Of a DNA stretch of 64,000 nt, positions 32,563 through 41,453 are shown one piece after another. The stretch is from Actinoplanes couchii (GTDB taxonomy: Bacteria > Actinomycetota > Actinomycetes > Mycobacteriales > Micromonosporaceae). A program made the translations under genes and the position numbers. The DNA lies in the NCBI RefSeq assembly GCF_016862075.1, contig NZ_BOMG01000052.1, positions 95,559-159,558 on the forward strand, read 5' to 3'. The stretch's first letter is position 1, and every line of letters begins with the position of its first letter. The notes beneath the pieces are model-generated. The model had not been told where the DNA came from and made no database searches. It was given only the letters and a program-made list of their open reading frames with translations.

Positions 32563-35430
32563 GTGACCGATTCCCCCTCTCGCATCGTCTTTCGCGACCC
32601 GCACCAGAAGCTCGCCGCGCGGGTGTCCGACCTCCTGGGCCGGCTCGATCTGGCGGAGAAGATCGCCCTCCTGCACCAGCACCAGGCCGCCGTACCCCGG
32701 TGGGGCGTGGCGTCGTTCCGTACCGGAACCGAAGCTCTGCACGGGGTCGCCTGGCTGGGCACGGCAACCGCTTTCCCCCAGGCGGTGGGCCTCGCCTCCA
32801 GCTGGGATCCGGACCTGTTGCGCCGGGTCGGCACCGCGGTCGGCACCGAGGTCCGGGCGATGCACCACCGCGACCCGGAGAACGTCGGCCTGAACGTCTG
32901 GGCCCCGGTGGTGAACCTGCTCCGCGACCCGCGCTGGGGCCGCAACGAGGAGGGCTACTCCGAGGACCCGTGGCTGACCGGGGTGCTGAGCACGGCGTAC
33001 TCCGGTGGGCTGGCCGGTGACGATCCGCGCCGGCTGCGGACCGCGCCGACGCTCAAGCACTTCCTCGGCTACAACAACGAGACCGATCGCTGTCTGACCT
33101 CGAGCAACATGCCGCCCCGGGTGCTGCACGAGTACGAGCTGCCGGCTTTCCGCCCGGCCCTGGCCGCGGGTGTGGCGGTCGCCGTGATGGCGTCGTACAA
33201 CCTGATCAACGGCCGGCCGACCCACTTGAGCCCGCTGATCGACGAGGTGCTGCGTGGCTGGGCCGAGGACGACGTGATGGTCGTCGGTGACGCCTACGCG
33301 GTGCAGAACCTCGCCGGTGACCAGCGGATCTCCGAGGATCATCCGGCCGGGTTCGCCGCCGCGCTGCGGGCCGGCATCGACTGTGTGACCGAGCCGGGGC
33401 CGCTGTCCGAGGAGTCGTTCCGGGTGGCGCTGGACCGCGGTCTGATCACCGAGTCCGACGTGGACAAGGCCGTTCAACACATTCTTTCGGTACGGGTACG
33501 CCTGGGCGAGTTCAGCCCCGAGGACGACCCGTACCGTGGCACCGGCCCGGAGGTGATCGACTCCCCGGAGCATCGGGCGCTGGCCCGGGAGGCGGCCCGT
33601 GCCTCGGTGGTGCTGCTCGGCAACGACGGGATCCTGCCGCTCGACCCGTCGGCGGGCGCCCGGATCGCGGTGATCGGGCCACTGGGCGACACCACGTTCG
33701 ACGACTGGTACAGCGGCACTCCCCCGTACCGCCGGACCGTGCGGGGCGCACTCGCCGACCGGATCGGTGCGGCGAACGTGGTGTTCCACGAGGGCACCGA
33801 CCGGATCGCGCTGCGCTGTGCCGGTGGTCTGCTGACCGCGGCGGCCGGTGACGAGGGCGGCCCGCTCCGGGTGCGCGGCGAGGTGCCCGACTCGCACCGC
33901 AACTCGCCGCACGTGCTGTTCGACGTCCTGGACTGGGGCGAGGAGATGTTCTCCCTGCGCGCCGTGGCGAACGGCCGGTTCGTCGGCGCCGACGGCCTGG
34001 GCGCCGACGACCATCTGCTGGTCAACGACCGGCCGGGCCCGAACGGCTGGGAGGTCCGCGAGACCCTCAGGTTCGAGCCGGTGGACGACGGGCTGGTGCT
34101 CCGGCACGTGCAGAGCGGCCGTTATCTGCTGGCCGGCCCGGACGGTCAGGTCCGGACGGCCGCCACCGAGGCCGCCGCGGCGACCGTGTTCACGGTGGAT
34201 CTGCTGGTCGACGGGGTGGCGGCGGCCGCCGAGGTGGCGGCGACCGCGGACGTGGTGGTGCTGGCCCTGGGCAACCATCCGCTGGTGGCCGGCCGGGAGA
34301 CCGCGGACCGCCGGGATCTGGCCCTGCCGGGCACCCAGGACGACCTGATGCGGGCGGTGCACGCCGCGAACCCGCGGACCGTGCTGGCGCTGGCGAGCAG
34401 CTACCCGTACGCGGTGGGCTGGGCGGCGGACCGTCTGCCGGCTCTGCTCTGGTCGTCGCACGGTGGCCAGGAGCACGGGACGGCCGTCGCCGACGTGCTG
34501 TTCGGGAGCGACCGGGCCGGGACGCCGGTGGATCCGGCCGGCCGGCTGACCCAGACCTGGTACTCGGACGCCGGGGACCTGCCGGACCTGCTCGACTACG
34601 ACATCATCGCGACCGACGCCACCTACCTCTACTACCGCGGCACCCCACTGTTCCCTTTCGGTCACGGGCTGTCGTATACCGGGTTCCGTTACGAGAACCT
34701 GCGGGTCAGCGCGGCGGAGATCGGCCCGGACGGCGAGGTGACGGTCACGGCCGACGTGGTCAACACCGGCGACCGGGCCGGCGTGGAGGTGGCGCAGTTC
34801 TACACCCGGCAGCAGCGGTCCCGGGTCAAGCAGCCGCTGCGGCGCCTGCGCGGTTACCGGCGGCTCGCCCTCGGGCCCGGCGAACGGTCCACCGTGGAAT
34901 TCCTGCTCCCCGCCGCTGAGCTGGCCTTCTGGGACGTCACCCGGTCGCGCTGGGTGGTCGAGGAGGCGGTGCACACGATCGCGGTGGGCCGGTCCGCGAC
35001 CGACTGGCGGCTGACCGGGACGCTGCGGGTGGCGGGTGAGCGGATCCCGGCCCGGTCGCCGCGGTCCCCGCTCCGGCTGATCGACAACGACGGGTACGCG
35101 GGAACCGTCCCGGTGGCGGTCGCCGAGAACCGCGGCGAGGCGCTGCGCAGCGGGCACCCGGGCGCCTGGGCGGTCTTCGACGGGATTGATTTCGGCCAGG
35201 GTGTCACGACTGTCCGGGCCCAACTGGCCGCCGCCGAGGAGCTGGGCGAGGTGGTGCTGCGCCTGGACGACCCGATCTCCGGGCCGGTTCTGGCCAGCCT
35301 GCCGGCCGTGGTCGGCGCCGAACCGGTCCAGGTGTCGGCGCCGGTGTCCCCGGTGTCCGGGGTGCACGACCTGTTCGTGCTCTTCGAGCAGGGCGGCGTG
35401 ACCGCGACCGCCCTGACGTTCGATGATTGA
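32563..35430 (+). CDS. GH3 beta-glycosidase with beta-trefoil insert and CBM6
   Basis: A 955-residue family GH3 enzyme, either beta-xylosidase or beta-glucosidase. The barrel (residues 1-300) contains NVGLNVWAPVVNLLRDPRWGRNEEGYSEDP, TLKHFLGYNNE and MASYNLINGRP; the nucleophile Asp is in VMVVGDAYAV, where most relatives have SDWGA-like sequence. A second (alpha/beta) domain is interrupted at about residues 410-545 by a beta-trefoil-like segment (SLRAVANGRFVGADG, LVLRHVQSGRYLLAG). A fibronectin-III-like domain follows (VTADVVNTGDRAGVEVAQFY), then about 120 residues resembling CBM6 (WAVFDGIDFGQGVTTV). No signal peptide, so intracellular. GTG start with AAGGA ahead. A palindromic operator precedes it. 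Confidence 0.88.
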   Translation: MTDSPSRIVFRDPHQKLAARVSDLLGRLDLAEKIALLHQHQAAVPRWGVASFRTGTEALHGVAWLGTATAFPQAVGLASSWDPDLLRRVGTAVGTEVRAMHHRDPENVGLNVWAPVVNLLRDPRWGRNEEGYSEDPWLTGVLSTAYSGGLAGDDPRRLRTAPTLKHFLGYNNETDRCLTSSNMPPRVLHEYELPAFRPALAAGVAVAVMASYNLINGRPTHLSPLIDEVLRGWAEDDVMVVGDAYAVQNLAGDQRISEDHPAGFAAALRAGIDCVTEPGPLSEESFRVALDRGLITESDVDKAVQHILSVRVRLGEFSPEDDPYRGTGPEVIDSPEHRALAREAARASVVLLGNDGILPLDPSAGARIAVIGPLGDTTFDDWYSGTPPYRRTVRGALADRIGAANVVFHEGTDRIALRCAGGLLTAAAGDEGGPLRVRGEVPDSHRNSPHVLFDVLDWGEEMFSLRAVANGRFVGADGLGADDHLLVNDRPGPNGWEVRETLRFEPVDDGLVLRHVQSGRYLLAGPDGQVRTAATEAAAATVFTVDLLVDGVAAAAEVAATADVVVLALGNHPLVAGRETADRRDLALPGTQDDLMRAVHAANPRTVLALASSYPYAVGWAADRLPALLWSSHGGQEHGTAVADVLFGSDRAGTPVDPAGRLTQTWYSDAGDLPDLLDYDIIATDATYLYYRGTPLFPFGHGLSYTGFRYENLRVSAAEIGPDGEVTVTADVVNTGDRAGVEVAQFYTRQQRSRVKQPLRRLRGYRRLALGPGERSTVEFLLPAAELAFWDVTRSRWVVEEAVHTIAVGRSATDWRLTGTLRVAGERIPARSPRSPLRLIDNDGYAGTVPVAVAENRGEALRSGHPGAWAVFDGIDFGQGVTTVRAQLAAAEELGEVVLRLDDPISGPVLASLPAVVGAEPVQVSAPVSPVSGVHDLFVLFEQGGVTATALTFDD

Positions 35431-35480
35431 CCGATGAGTTCTCCCGGGCAGGCGCCGGCGTTCGCGAGCGTGGTCGGGTG

Positions 35481-35516
35481 GGTGGCGGTGTCGCCCTGCT
35501 GGACGGCACCGCCACC
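35481..35516. terminator. Hairpin between convergent GH3 and GH5 genes
   Basis: GGTGGCGGTG (35481-35490) pairs exactly with CACCGCCACC (35507-35516) over a 16-nt loop. It lies in the short gap between the two convergent stops. With no T tract, it is a weak terminator candidate. Confidence 0.45.
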
Positions 35517-35518
35517 GA

Positions 35519-37192
35519 TCAGAGCAGAACGCCGGTGACCGTGGTGCCGGTGCGGGTGACCTGGTAACCGACGGTCTCGCCGCTCCAGAAGACGAACGTC
35601 AGGGTCACCGGGGCGCCGTCGGTCACCTCGGCGAAGAACTCCGGCGTCAGCTTGATCGCCCCGGCCGGGTAGTCGGGGCTGAACGCCCGGTCGAACTCCT
35701 TGTAGGCGGTCCAGTTGTGCGGGCCGGCGAAACTCCCGTCGGCGTAGGTGGCGGTCATCGTCGCGAGCCGGTCGCCGTTGAACGTGGTGGGCACGGTGAA
35801 CGTGTCGGTCGTGCCGGTGCTCGGCTGGACCACCGGGCGGTCGGAACTGATCACGTCGAGTCGCCACGGCACCCCGCAGGAGAATCGGAGGGACAGTGAC
35901 GCTTTCACCCCGTACCCGGCAATCGTGGTCAGTTTTTGCAGCAACCCCGCGCTGAGCGTGAGGCGGTCGCCGGACACCTGGTAGTCGGGTCCGCGCCGCA
36001 GGGTGGTGTCGCCGAGCCGGACATGCGTGAAACCGGTGCCGTTGGGGTTGATCGTGATGGTGCGCGCGGTGACCGGCGCGGACCGCCGGACGAACAGCAG
36101 GTCGCTCTCGGCGGTGCCGCTGCGCGTCCGCCAGCTGGTGGAGATGTGGGCGAACAGCTCGGCGTCACGCCAATTTCCGGCCGTACGGTCGAAATGCTGC
36201 CCGTTGTCCCACAGCATCGTGGTGACCCCGGCGGTGCGGGCCAGGTGGCCGAAGAGCTCGAAGAACTTGAGCTTCTCGCCCTGTTCGATGGTTCCGGTGT
36301 GCCGATCGAAACCGAGCAGACCGTATTCGCCCAGGATCACCGGGATCCCCTTGCTGATCAGGCTGTCGGTGAGCCGCTGGAAGGTGCCGAGCATCTCGGC
36401 CCGGGCGGTCTCGTCGAAGCGGTAGCCACCGGCGACGTTGACGCTGAACGGCCAGTACCCGTAGTAGTGCACGGTGGCGATCAGGTTCGGGTCGTCCAGG
36501 GCGGCGAACTCGGCGGTCAGGGCGTCCAGCCGGCCCTGGTCGGCGTTGGTGTGCAGGGTGGGCAGGACCAGGAACCGCTTGCCGTTGCCGCCGCCGGTAC
36601 CGCGCACGATCCGGTGGAAGGACGCGTTCAGCTCGGCGAGCAGAGCGTAGTTCTCGGCGTCGCCGGAGCTGCCGGCGAACTGCGGTTCGTTGACGCTCTC
36701 CAGCAGCAGTCGCGACGAGGTGTCCCGGAAGGCGGTGACCACCTGGGTCCAGATCGCCTCGTAGCGAGTGAGCACGGCGTCGTGGTCGGCCGGCATCGTG
36801 TTGATCCACTGCCACGAGTCGTGGTGGATGTTGAGCAGCACGTAGAAGCCCTCGTCCAGGGCCCAGTCGACCACCTCACGGACCCGGGCCAGGTAGGCGG
36901 GGTCGATGGTGTGCGCCGCGTCCTGGTGCTGGCCCCAGGTGACCGGGATCCGGATGCTCCTGAAGCCCTGCGCCCGGATGTTCCGCAGCAGCTCACGGGT
37001 GACCCGCGGGTTGCCCCACGAGGTCTCGTCGTCGCCGGTGGCGTCGAGGGTGTTGCCGAGGTTCCAGCCGGGCTGCATGGCCCTGGTGATCGCGGCGGCC
37101 GACCGGGCCGGAGCCGCCTGGGCAGGCCCGGGAAGCGCCAGTCCCGCGGTGATCAGGACGAGCGCGAGCAGCCTGCTGAGTAGTCGCGACAT
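35519..37192 (-). CDS. Secreted GH5 endoglucanase with CBM_X2 and CBM46-like domains
   Basis: A 557-residue secreted beta-glucanase. Residues 1-26 are a Sec signal peptide ending ALPGPAQA. The GH5 catalytic domain (about 30-370) has GWNLGNTLDA, the acid/base Glu in LESVNEPQF and the nucleophile Glu in VILGEYGLLG. An Ig-like CBM_X2 domain follows (TITINPNGTGFTHVRLGDTTL) and then a CBM46-like domain (FNGDRLATMTATYADGS, FVFWSG). This GH5-X2-CBM46 order is known from GH5_4 enzymes on beta-glucan and xyloglucan. The ATG at 37192 begins the signal peptide; the open frame extends to 37270 without a better start. A CebR-like box lies 32 bp upstream. Confidence 0.92.
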   Translation of the reverse strand: MSRLLSRLLALVLITAGLALPGPAQAAPARSAAAITRAMQPGWNLGNTLDATGDDETSWGNPRVTRELLRNIRAQGFRSIRIPVTWGQHQDAAHTIDPAYLARVREVVDWALDEGFYVLLNIHHDSWQWINTMPADHDAVLTRYEAIWTQVVTAFRDTSSRLLLESVNEPQFAGSSGDAENYALLAELNASFHRIVRGTGGGNGKRFLVLPTLHTNADQGRLDALTAEFAALDDPNLIATVHYYGYWPFSVNVAGGYRFDETARAEMLGTFQRLTDSLISKGIPVILGEYGLLGFDRHTGTIEQGEKLKFFELFGHLARTAGVTTMLWDNGQHFDRTAGNWRDAELFAHISTSWRTRSGTAESDLLFVRRSAPVTARTITINPNGTGFTHVRLGDTTLRRGPDYQVSGDRLTLSAGLLQKLTTIAGYGVKASLSLRFSCGVPWRLDVISSDRPVVQPSTGTTDTFTVPTTFNGDRLATMTATYADGSFAGPHNWTAYKEFDRAFSPDYPAGAIKLTPEFFAEVTDGAPVTLTFVFWSGETVGYQVTRTGTTVTGVLL

Positions 37193-37223
37193 GACGCTCC
37201 TAGTAGCGAGGACGCGCGGGAAT

Positions 37224-37237
37224 TGGGAGCGCTCCCG
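37224..37237. promoter_or_regulatory. CebR-like operator
   Basis: TGGGAGCGCTCCCG matches the CebR box TGGGAGCGCTCCCA (the cellobiose-responsive LacI-type repressor of actinomycetes) at 13 of 14 positions. It sits 32 bp upstream of the GH5 start, so expression should rise on cellobiose or similar cello-oligosaccharides. The core GGGAGCGCTCCC is a perfect palindrome at 37225-37236. Confidence 0.85.
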
Positions 37238-37566
37238 CATTAACCTGGGCAGACTATGTTCGGGCGTCAAACTATGTCAATGAATCGATGGAGGCGGGCC
37301 GCCTGCCGGTGAGCGGGGGATGCGCTCCTCGCCGGCGGACGGCCCTCGGTGATCCACCGCACCGACCGCCGCGTCGTCGAAGGGTGAGCCTTTCCGGTGA
37401 TCCCATAAAAGGCGACCGCATCCGGTCCACTGCACCGAGTACTAGCCTCCGTGCATTCCACCAAAAGGCTGATCCACCTGATCCAGGCCTTTGTGGAGAA
37501 CCGTTTCAGCCACGTTCGCAGGAAATTGCCGAGAAGGACTCGGGCGGTGAGGCACGGCCTCGTGAG

Positions 37567-37587
37567 CTGCAACTTTGCAAGTTGCAG
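37567..37587. promoter_or_regulatory. Inverted repeat CTGCAACTT-3-AAGTTGCAG
   Basis: Two exact 9-bp half-sites, CTGCAACTT and AAGTTGCAG, are separated by TGC. Symmetry and size fit a dimeric MarR-, TetR- or GntR-type regulator site. It lies 170 bp upstream of the gene at 37758. Confidence 0.5.
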
Positions 37588-37699
37588 CGCTATCATCCCA
37601 AGGGCATCCCTCCAAACTGGAATTGGCACGTCGAATTCGGCGCAACGCATTGTCGTGACGCTATTGCTCTCCGTACTCTGTTGGTCAACTGTCATCGAC

Positions 37700-37718
37700 C
37701 TGCATAAGTACGATGCAG
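37700..37718. promoter_or_regulatory. Inverted repeat CTGCAT-7-ATGCAG
   Basis: CTGCAT and ATGCAG are exact complements with a 7-nt spacer, 39 bp before the start at 37758, within the likely promoter. Confidence 0.35.
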
Positions 37719-37757
37719 CGGGCCGAGCACTGTCACGGGGCTCGGAGGGGAGCAGCC

Positions 37758-38312
37758 ATGCTTGTCAAAGTCCTCGACCAGATCACCGACGACGAGATGC
37801 ACAAGGCCGCTTGGGAGCTCTACGAGCGAGCGCTGGGTGAGATGCGCGCTCTCGCAGTGCAGCGGCACCTGATGTACCAGTCGGAGTTCGACGAGGTCAT
37901 GACCGACCGGCGGGTCGAGAAGTACGTCTGCATCGACGAGGAGGGCACCCTGGTCGGGCTCTCCACGTTCAGCAACGACCTCTACGCGGTGCCGTTGATC
38001 TCACCGGAGTACTTCGCCCACAAGTGGCCGGAGCTGTACCAGCAACGTCGAATCTGGTACGCCGGATTTGTCGCGGTGGACCGGGCCTCCCGGTCGTCCC
38101 GGGCGCTTCTGGAGCTGATGGAGGCCATGTTCAACACCGCCTCCGCCAAGAACGGCATCATCGCCCTCGACTTCTGCCGGTACAACGACGTCAAGCGGAA
38201 CATGGGCAAGGCCACCGAACGCATCCTGAACCGGTTCGCCGGCGGCACGATGCGCGCCGAGCGGATGGACGAGGAACAGTTCTGGGCCTACGAGTTCCCG
38301 GCAGCCGCGTGA
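37758..38312 (+). CDS. Unrecognised 184-residue protein, possibly GNAT-like
   Basis: A soluble protein of unknown function. The layout suggests an acyltransferase fold: an N-terminal helix pair, a strand YVCIDEEGTLVGLSTFSND, a strand IWYAGFVAVDRASR followed by helix SRALLELMEAMFNTASAKNG, and a final IALDFCRYNDVKRNMGKATERILNRF. No classical RxxGxG/A loop is visible, so catalytic activity is not assured. The ATG at 37758 is chosen because GGAGGGG lies 7-8 nt upstream; an in-frame ATG at 37713 lacks this. Its long AT-richer upstream region with two inverted repeats suggests tight control. The next gene is convergent, 11 bp away. Confidence 0.75.
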   Translation: MLVKVLDQITDDEMHKAAWELYERALGEMRALAVQRHLMYQSEFDEVMTDRRVEKYVCIDEEGTLVGLSTFSNDLYAVPLISPEYFAHKWPELYQQRRIWYAGFVAVDRASRSSRALLELMEAMFNTASAKNGIIALDFCRYNDVKRNMGKATERILNRFAGGTMRAERMDEEQFWAYEFPAAA

Positions 38313-38323
38313 GAAGTACGGGC

Positions 38324-38935
38324 TCAGGCCATCGGCTCCCTCCACATCGACCACAACGGCGGCCCGTCGGGAAGATCGATCACGGACCGGACCCGGTATC
38401 CGTGTCGTAGGTAGAGGTCACGGTTGCGGGGATCGTTCGCCTCCAGATAGGCGGGGATCCCGGCCCGGTCGAGACGTGCGTGATGCCGGTCGAGCAGGGC
38501 GCCCCCGACGCCCCGGTTCTGCCGGCTCGGCCGGACCGCCAGGAAGGCCAGGTAGTGGTGGGGCTCGATCGGGTGCTCGGCTTCCAACGCGGCGTCGAGC
38601 AGGTGCACCCGGTCGGCCGCCTCCGCCGCGGCCTCCTTGACCCGGCGATCGTAGTCGGCGGGCGGCGGGATCAGCGACGTGAGCGGGAACCAGAGCGCGA
38701 CGCCGTCCATCCGGCCCGACTCGTCGGTCATGCCGTAGACCTCGCCGTACTGGACCGCGTACTCGACGAAGATCTCGAAGTAGCGCGGCGAGTGCTGCCG
38801 CCGGGCCATCGGGTCCGGCAGGAGCCAGCGGGCGACCGGGCCGTCCCACATGGCATCGGCCACGAGTTCGGTGATCTCGGCGGTGTCCAGCGGCGAAACG
38901 TGCCGGACCACGAGTTCCTGAATTGCGTGGGTCAT
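38324..38935 (-). CDS. GNAT N-acetyltransferase
   Basis: A 203-residue GNAT protein. The acetyl-CoA loop is RPSRQNRGVGGALLDRHHARL (motif A, QNRGVGG), preceded by the strand PHHYLAFLAV, and motif B is IPAYLEANDPRNRDLYLRHGYRV. The long central insertion (VKEAAAEAADRVHLLDAALEAEH) is of the type found in actinobacterial resistance-like acetyltransferases. The ATG at 38935 overlaps the stop of the upstream permease (TGATG), so it is coupled to the permease and the GPP34 gene and probably acts on the same amine or amino acid (inference). Confidence 0.88.
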   Translation of the reverse strand: MTHAIQELVVRHVSPLDTAEITELVADAMWDGPVARWLLPDPMARRQHSPRYFEIFVEYAVQYGEVYGMTDESGRMDGVALWFPLTSLIPPPADYDRRVKEAAAEAADRVHLLDAALEAEHPIEPHHYLAFLAVRPSRQNRGVGGALLDRHHARLDRAGIPAYLEANDPRNRDLYLRHGYRVRSVIDLPDGPPLWSMWREPMA

Positions 38936-40566
38936 CAACGTTTCCCTACCTGATCGATTGGCCTGATCGGATGCACCTGACTGGCGCCGGCGACCGCGTG
39001 CGAGTGCGGCTTGCTGAAGTCCGCGAGATCGAGCAGCGCACGGCTGCCCCCGCCACCGCGGCCGATCATCGCGTAGTTGTGCGGCCACACCCGTCGCATG
39101 ATCATCGCCCAGAGGATCCCGAGCACCGCGCAGACCGCGTAGGCGACCGGGAAGACCCAGCGGAACGGCGAGCCCTCCGGCACCTGGAGGATGTCGCCCA
39201 GCCCGATGACGGTGGCATCGAGCACCACACTGAGCAGGAAGAACGCCACGATCGGCGCCAGCATGCCGCGCCAGATGTTCTCTCTGCCCGGGTTGCGCAG
39301 GAAGAACGCGACGACCGCCGCCGAGGCGCTCCACATCAGAATCAGCACACCCAGGCCACCGATCGTGGTCAGCCAGGCGAACAGGTACACCAGCGGGTCG
39401 GCGTCCAGGAACGAGTAGAAGACGATCACGGCGAGAGCCAGGATGCTCTGCGCGATCGAGCCGACCACCGGCGCACCCGTGCGTGGATGTGTGTAACCCC
39501 AGATCCCCGGAAGCACACCCTCCCGGCCCAGAGCGAACTGGTACCGCGAGACCGCCGCGTGGAAGGCGAGCAGCGCGGCGAAGATACTGGTCATGAAGAG
39601 CAGGTAGCCGATGCTGACCAGCGCCTCGGGCACGTGCGGCGTGATCAGGGTGAAGACCAGGTCGGTCTTCTCCTCCGCGGCGACCGCCACGATCCGGTCC
39701 GGCCCGGTGGCGACCGACATCGCCCAGGCCGAGGCACCCAGCAGCAGACCCGCCGCGATCACCGAGAAGTGGGTGGCCCGGGCGATGGTCCGCTTCGGGT
39801 CCTTCGCCTCCTCGGAGAGCACCACGGTGGCCTCGAACCCGACGAAGCCGGCGATGGCGAGCACCATCATCGCGGCCACTTCCGGGGTCAGCAGCTGAGC
39901 CGGGCTGAGGGTGTCGAAGGTGACCTGACCGCCGGCCGGGTTCGCCACCATGATGAAGTCGTAGACCAGCACCACCGCGATCTCGGCCGCGAGCAGCGCA
40001 CCGAGCACCTTGCCGCTGAGGTCGACCCAGAGGATGCCCAGCACCGAGACCAGCGCCCAGGCGACCAGGGCACAGACCGCCCAGGACGTCGTCAGGCCGA
40101 ACGCCTCCAGCACCCCGGCGGCGACCACCCCGAACAGACCGAACAGACCGATCTGCATCATCGCGTAGGCGGGCAGCGCGACGAAGGCGGCGGCCACCCC
40201 GAGCTCCCGGTTGAAACCGTGACTGATGTACGAGTAGAAGGCGCCTGAGTTGACGATGTGCCTGCTCATCGCCACGAAACCGACGGTGAAGATGGACAGG
40301 ATCGCGGCGACCACCAGGTAGACGACCGGTGCGGCGGTCTGGCCGATCACCGCGTAGACCGTCGAGATGCCGCCGATGACCACGGTCAGCGGGGCCGCAC
40401 CGGCAACACCGAAGAAGACCACCGACGGTACGCCGAGCCGGTTGCTGGCCAGCGCACGGGAGATCAGGTCGGGCTCGGCCGATCGCCGGCGCCGCTCCGT
40501 CAGCAGATGCTCGGCCCAGTTGCCGACGTTGTCACGCCGTCGCTGATGACGACCCGCCGGACTCAC
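38935..40566 (-). CDS. APC-family amino acid/amine permease
   Basis: A 543-residue integral membrane transporter of the amino acid-polyamine-organocation family. About 12 membrane helices are visible. The family marks are VVFFGVAGAAPLTVVIGGI (TM1 with the GxG unwound segment), MSRHIVNSGAFYSYISHGFNRELG and AIAGFVGFEATVVLSEEAKDPKRTIARA. The GTG at 40566 overlaps the GPP34 stop (GTGA), and the stop overlaps the next start, so all three genes are translationally coupled. The C-terminal 50 residues are soluble and His/Gly-rich. The substrate is unknown. Confidence 0.92.
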   Translation of the reverse strand: MSPAGRHQRRRDNVGNWAEHLLTERRRRSAEPDLISRALASNRLGVPSVVFFGVAGAAPLTVVIGGISTVYAVIGQTAAPVVYLVVAAILSIFTVGFVAMSRHIVNSGAFYSYISHGFNRELGVAAAFVALPAYAMMQIGLFGLFGVVAAGVLEAFGLTTSWAVCALVAWALVSVLGILWVDLSGKVLGALLAAEIAVVLVYDFIMVANPAGGQVTFDTLSPAQLLTPEVAAMMVLAIAGFVGFEATVVLSEEAKDPKRTIARATHFSVIAAGLLLGASAWAMSVATGPDRIVAVAAEEKTDLVFTLITPHVPEALVSIGYLLFMTSIFAALLAFHAAVSRYQFALGREGVLPGIWGYTHPRTGAPVVGSIAQSILALAVIVFYSFLDADPLVYLFAWLTTIGGLGVLILMWSASAAVVAFFLRNPGRENIWRGMLAPIVAFFLLSVVLDATVIGLGDILQVPEGSPFRWVFPVAYAVCAVLGILWAMIMRRVWPHNYAMIGRGGGGSRALLDLADFSKPHSHAVAGASQVHPIRPIDQVGKR

Positions 40567-41204
40567 CGGCGACCGACCGTGAGGGCCGAACCCACCAGGG
40601 ACTCGGTGCACTCCACGATCTCGCGGAGGTCGCTGGGCAGCGAGGCGATCATGCCCGGCAGCGCGTGGTAGATGTGCGGGTAGTTCTCGAACCCGTACAT
40701 CACGTGGCGGGTGAGGCCGGTCGCCACCACGACACCGACCAGCGTCCGGTCCGGCAGGTTGAGTTCCATCCCGCGGACCAGGATGTTGGCCACCCTCGTC
40801 GAGGCCCAGGCAGCGGCGTTGCGCTGACGGGCGGTGTTCGGCATGTAGAGGACCTGGGTGCTGCCGAGCATCCGGCGCTTGGTCACCATCTCGACGGCGC
40901 CCACCCGCATCAGGCGCTCGGCCACCCGCAACCCGGCGTCCTGCGCCAGGTAGGCCATCCAGGTCCGCATGTCCCGGTGCTGCGGCTGGGTGTTGAGCAG
41001 ATCGAGGATGTCGTGGTTGAGCGCGTCACGGGGAGGTCGTTGGTCCAGGACCAGTAACTCACCGTCGTTGATACCGACGCGGCCCTCCAGAACCAACTCC
41101 GCCAATAATGCGGCAGCCAGCCCCAGGCCGGTCGCACGAGGATGCAACCGGGACCGCCCGGTGCGGTCTTCGTGTGCGATCAGGTAATACTGGTCAGCCA
41201 ACAC
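40563..41204 (-). CDS. GPP34 (GOLPH3-like) phosphoprotein
   Basis: A 213-residue protein of the GPP34 family, bacterial relatives of eukaryotic GOLPH3/Vps74 that bind phosphoinositides on Golgi membranes. The opening LADQYYLIAHEDRTGRSRLH, the helix ATGLGLAAALLAELVLEGRV and the beta-hairpin KRRMLGSTQVLYMPNTARQRN are characteristic. Its bacterial role is not settled; membrane association or regulation has been proposed. The GTG at 41204 is preferred because AAGGGG lies 9 nt upstream and it matches the usual family N-terminus; an ATG at 41234 is also open. It heads the operon with the permease and GNAT. Confidence 0.88.
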   Translation of the reverse strand: MLADQYYLIAHEDRTGRSRLHPRATGLGLAAALLAELVLEGRVGINDGELLVLDQRPPRDALNHDILDLLNTQPQHRDMRTWMAYLAQDAGLRVAERLMRVGAVEMVTKRRMLGSTQVLYMPNTARQRNAAAWASTRVANILVRGMELNLPDRTLVGVVVATGLTRHVMYGFENYPHIYHALPGMIASLPSDLREIVECTESLVGSALTVGRR

Positions 41205-41453
41205 TGCGTCACGCCCCTTAGACGCAAGTTCCATTGATCATTTCGCCAAAGTAGGAAACAAGACAGAACTCGATGTCCGCAGCATCATGTACCCAACACC
41301 AAGGTCAATACAAGAAGTACTAGACTTCTTATTCAGGCCCCGCTGCTGAGTGAGTGCCATAAGTGATCATCAGAAATGGCGATCATGAATGAACAACTCG
41401 ATCATGGGGTAGCGGTCGTAATATCGACTTCATCAGGACCGATGGGAGTCCAG

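Larger units (their letters stand above)
37238..37757. other. 520-bp regulatory spacer
   Basis: No convincing gene. Open frames run through it, but their translations show no domain or ribosome site. It is clearly AT-richer than the surrounding genes and holds two inverted repeats (37567-37587 and 37700-37718), so it is best read as promoter DNA for the GH5 gene and the gene at 37758. Confidence 0.5.

Noticed and set aside
37288..37840. Two small plus-strand frames before the gene at 37758
   Set aside because: Neither has a ribosome site or recognisable fold, and they overlap the inverted repeats.
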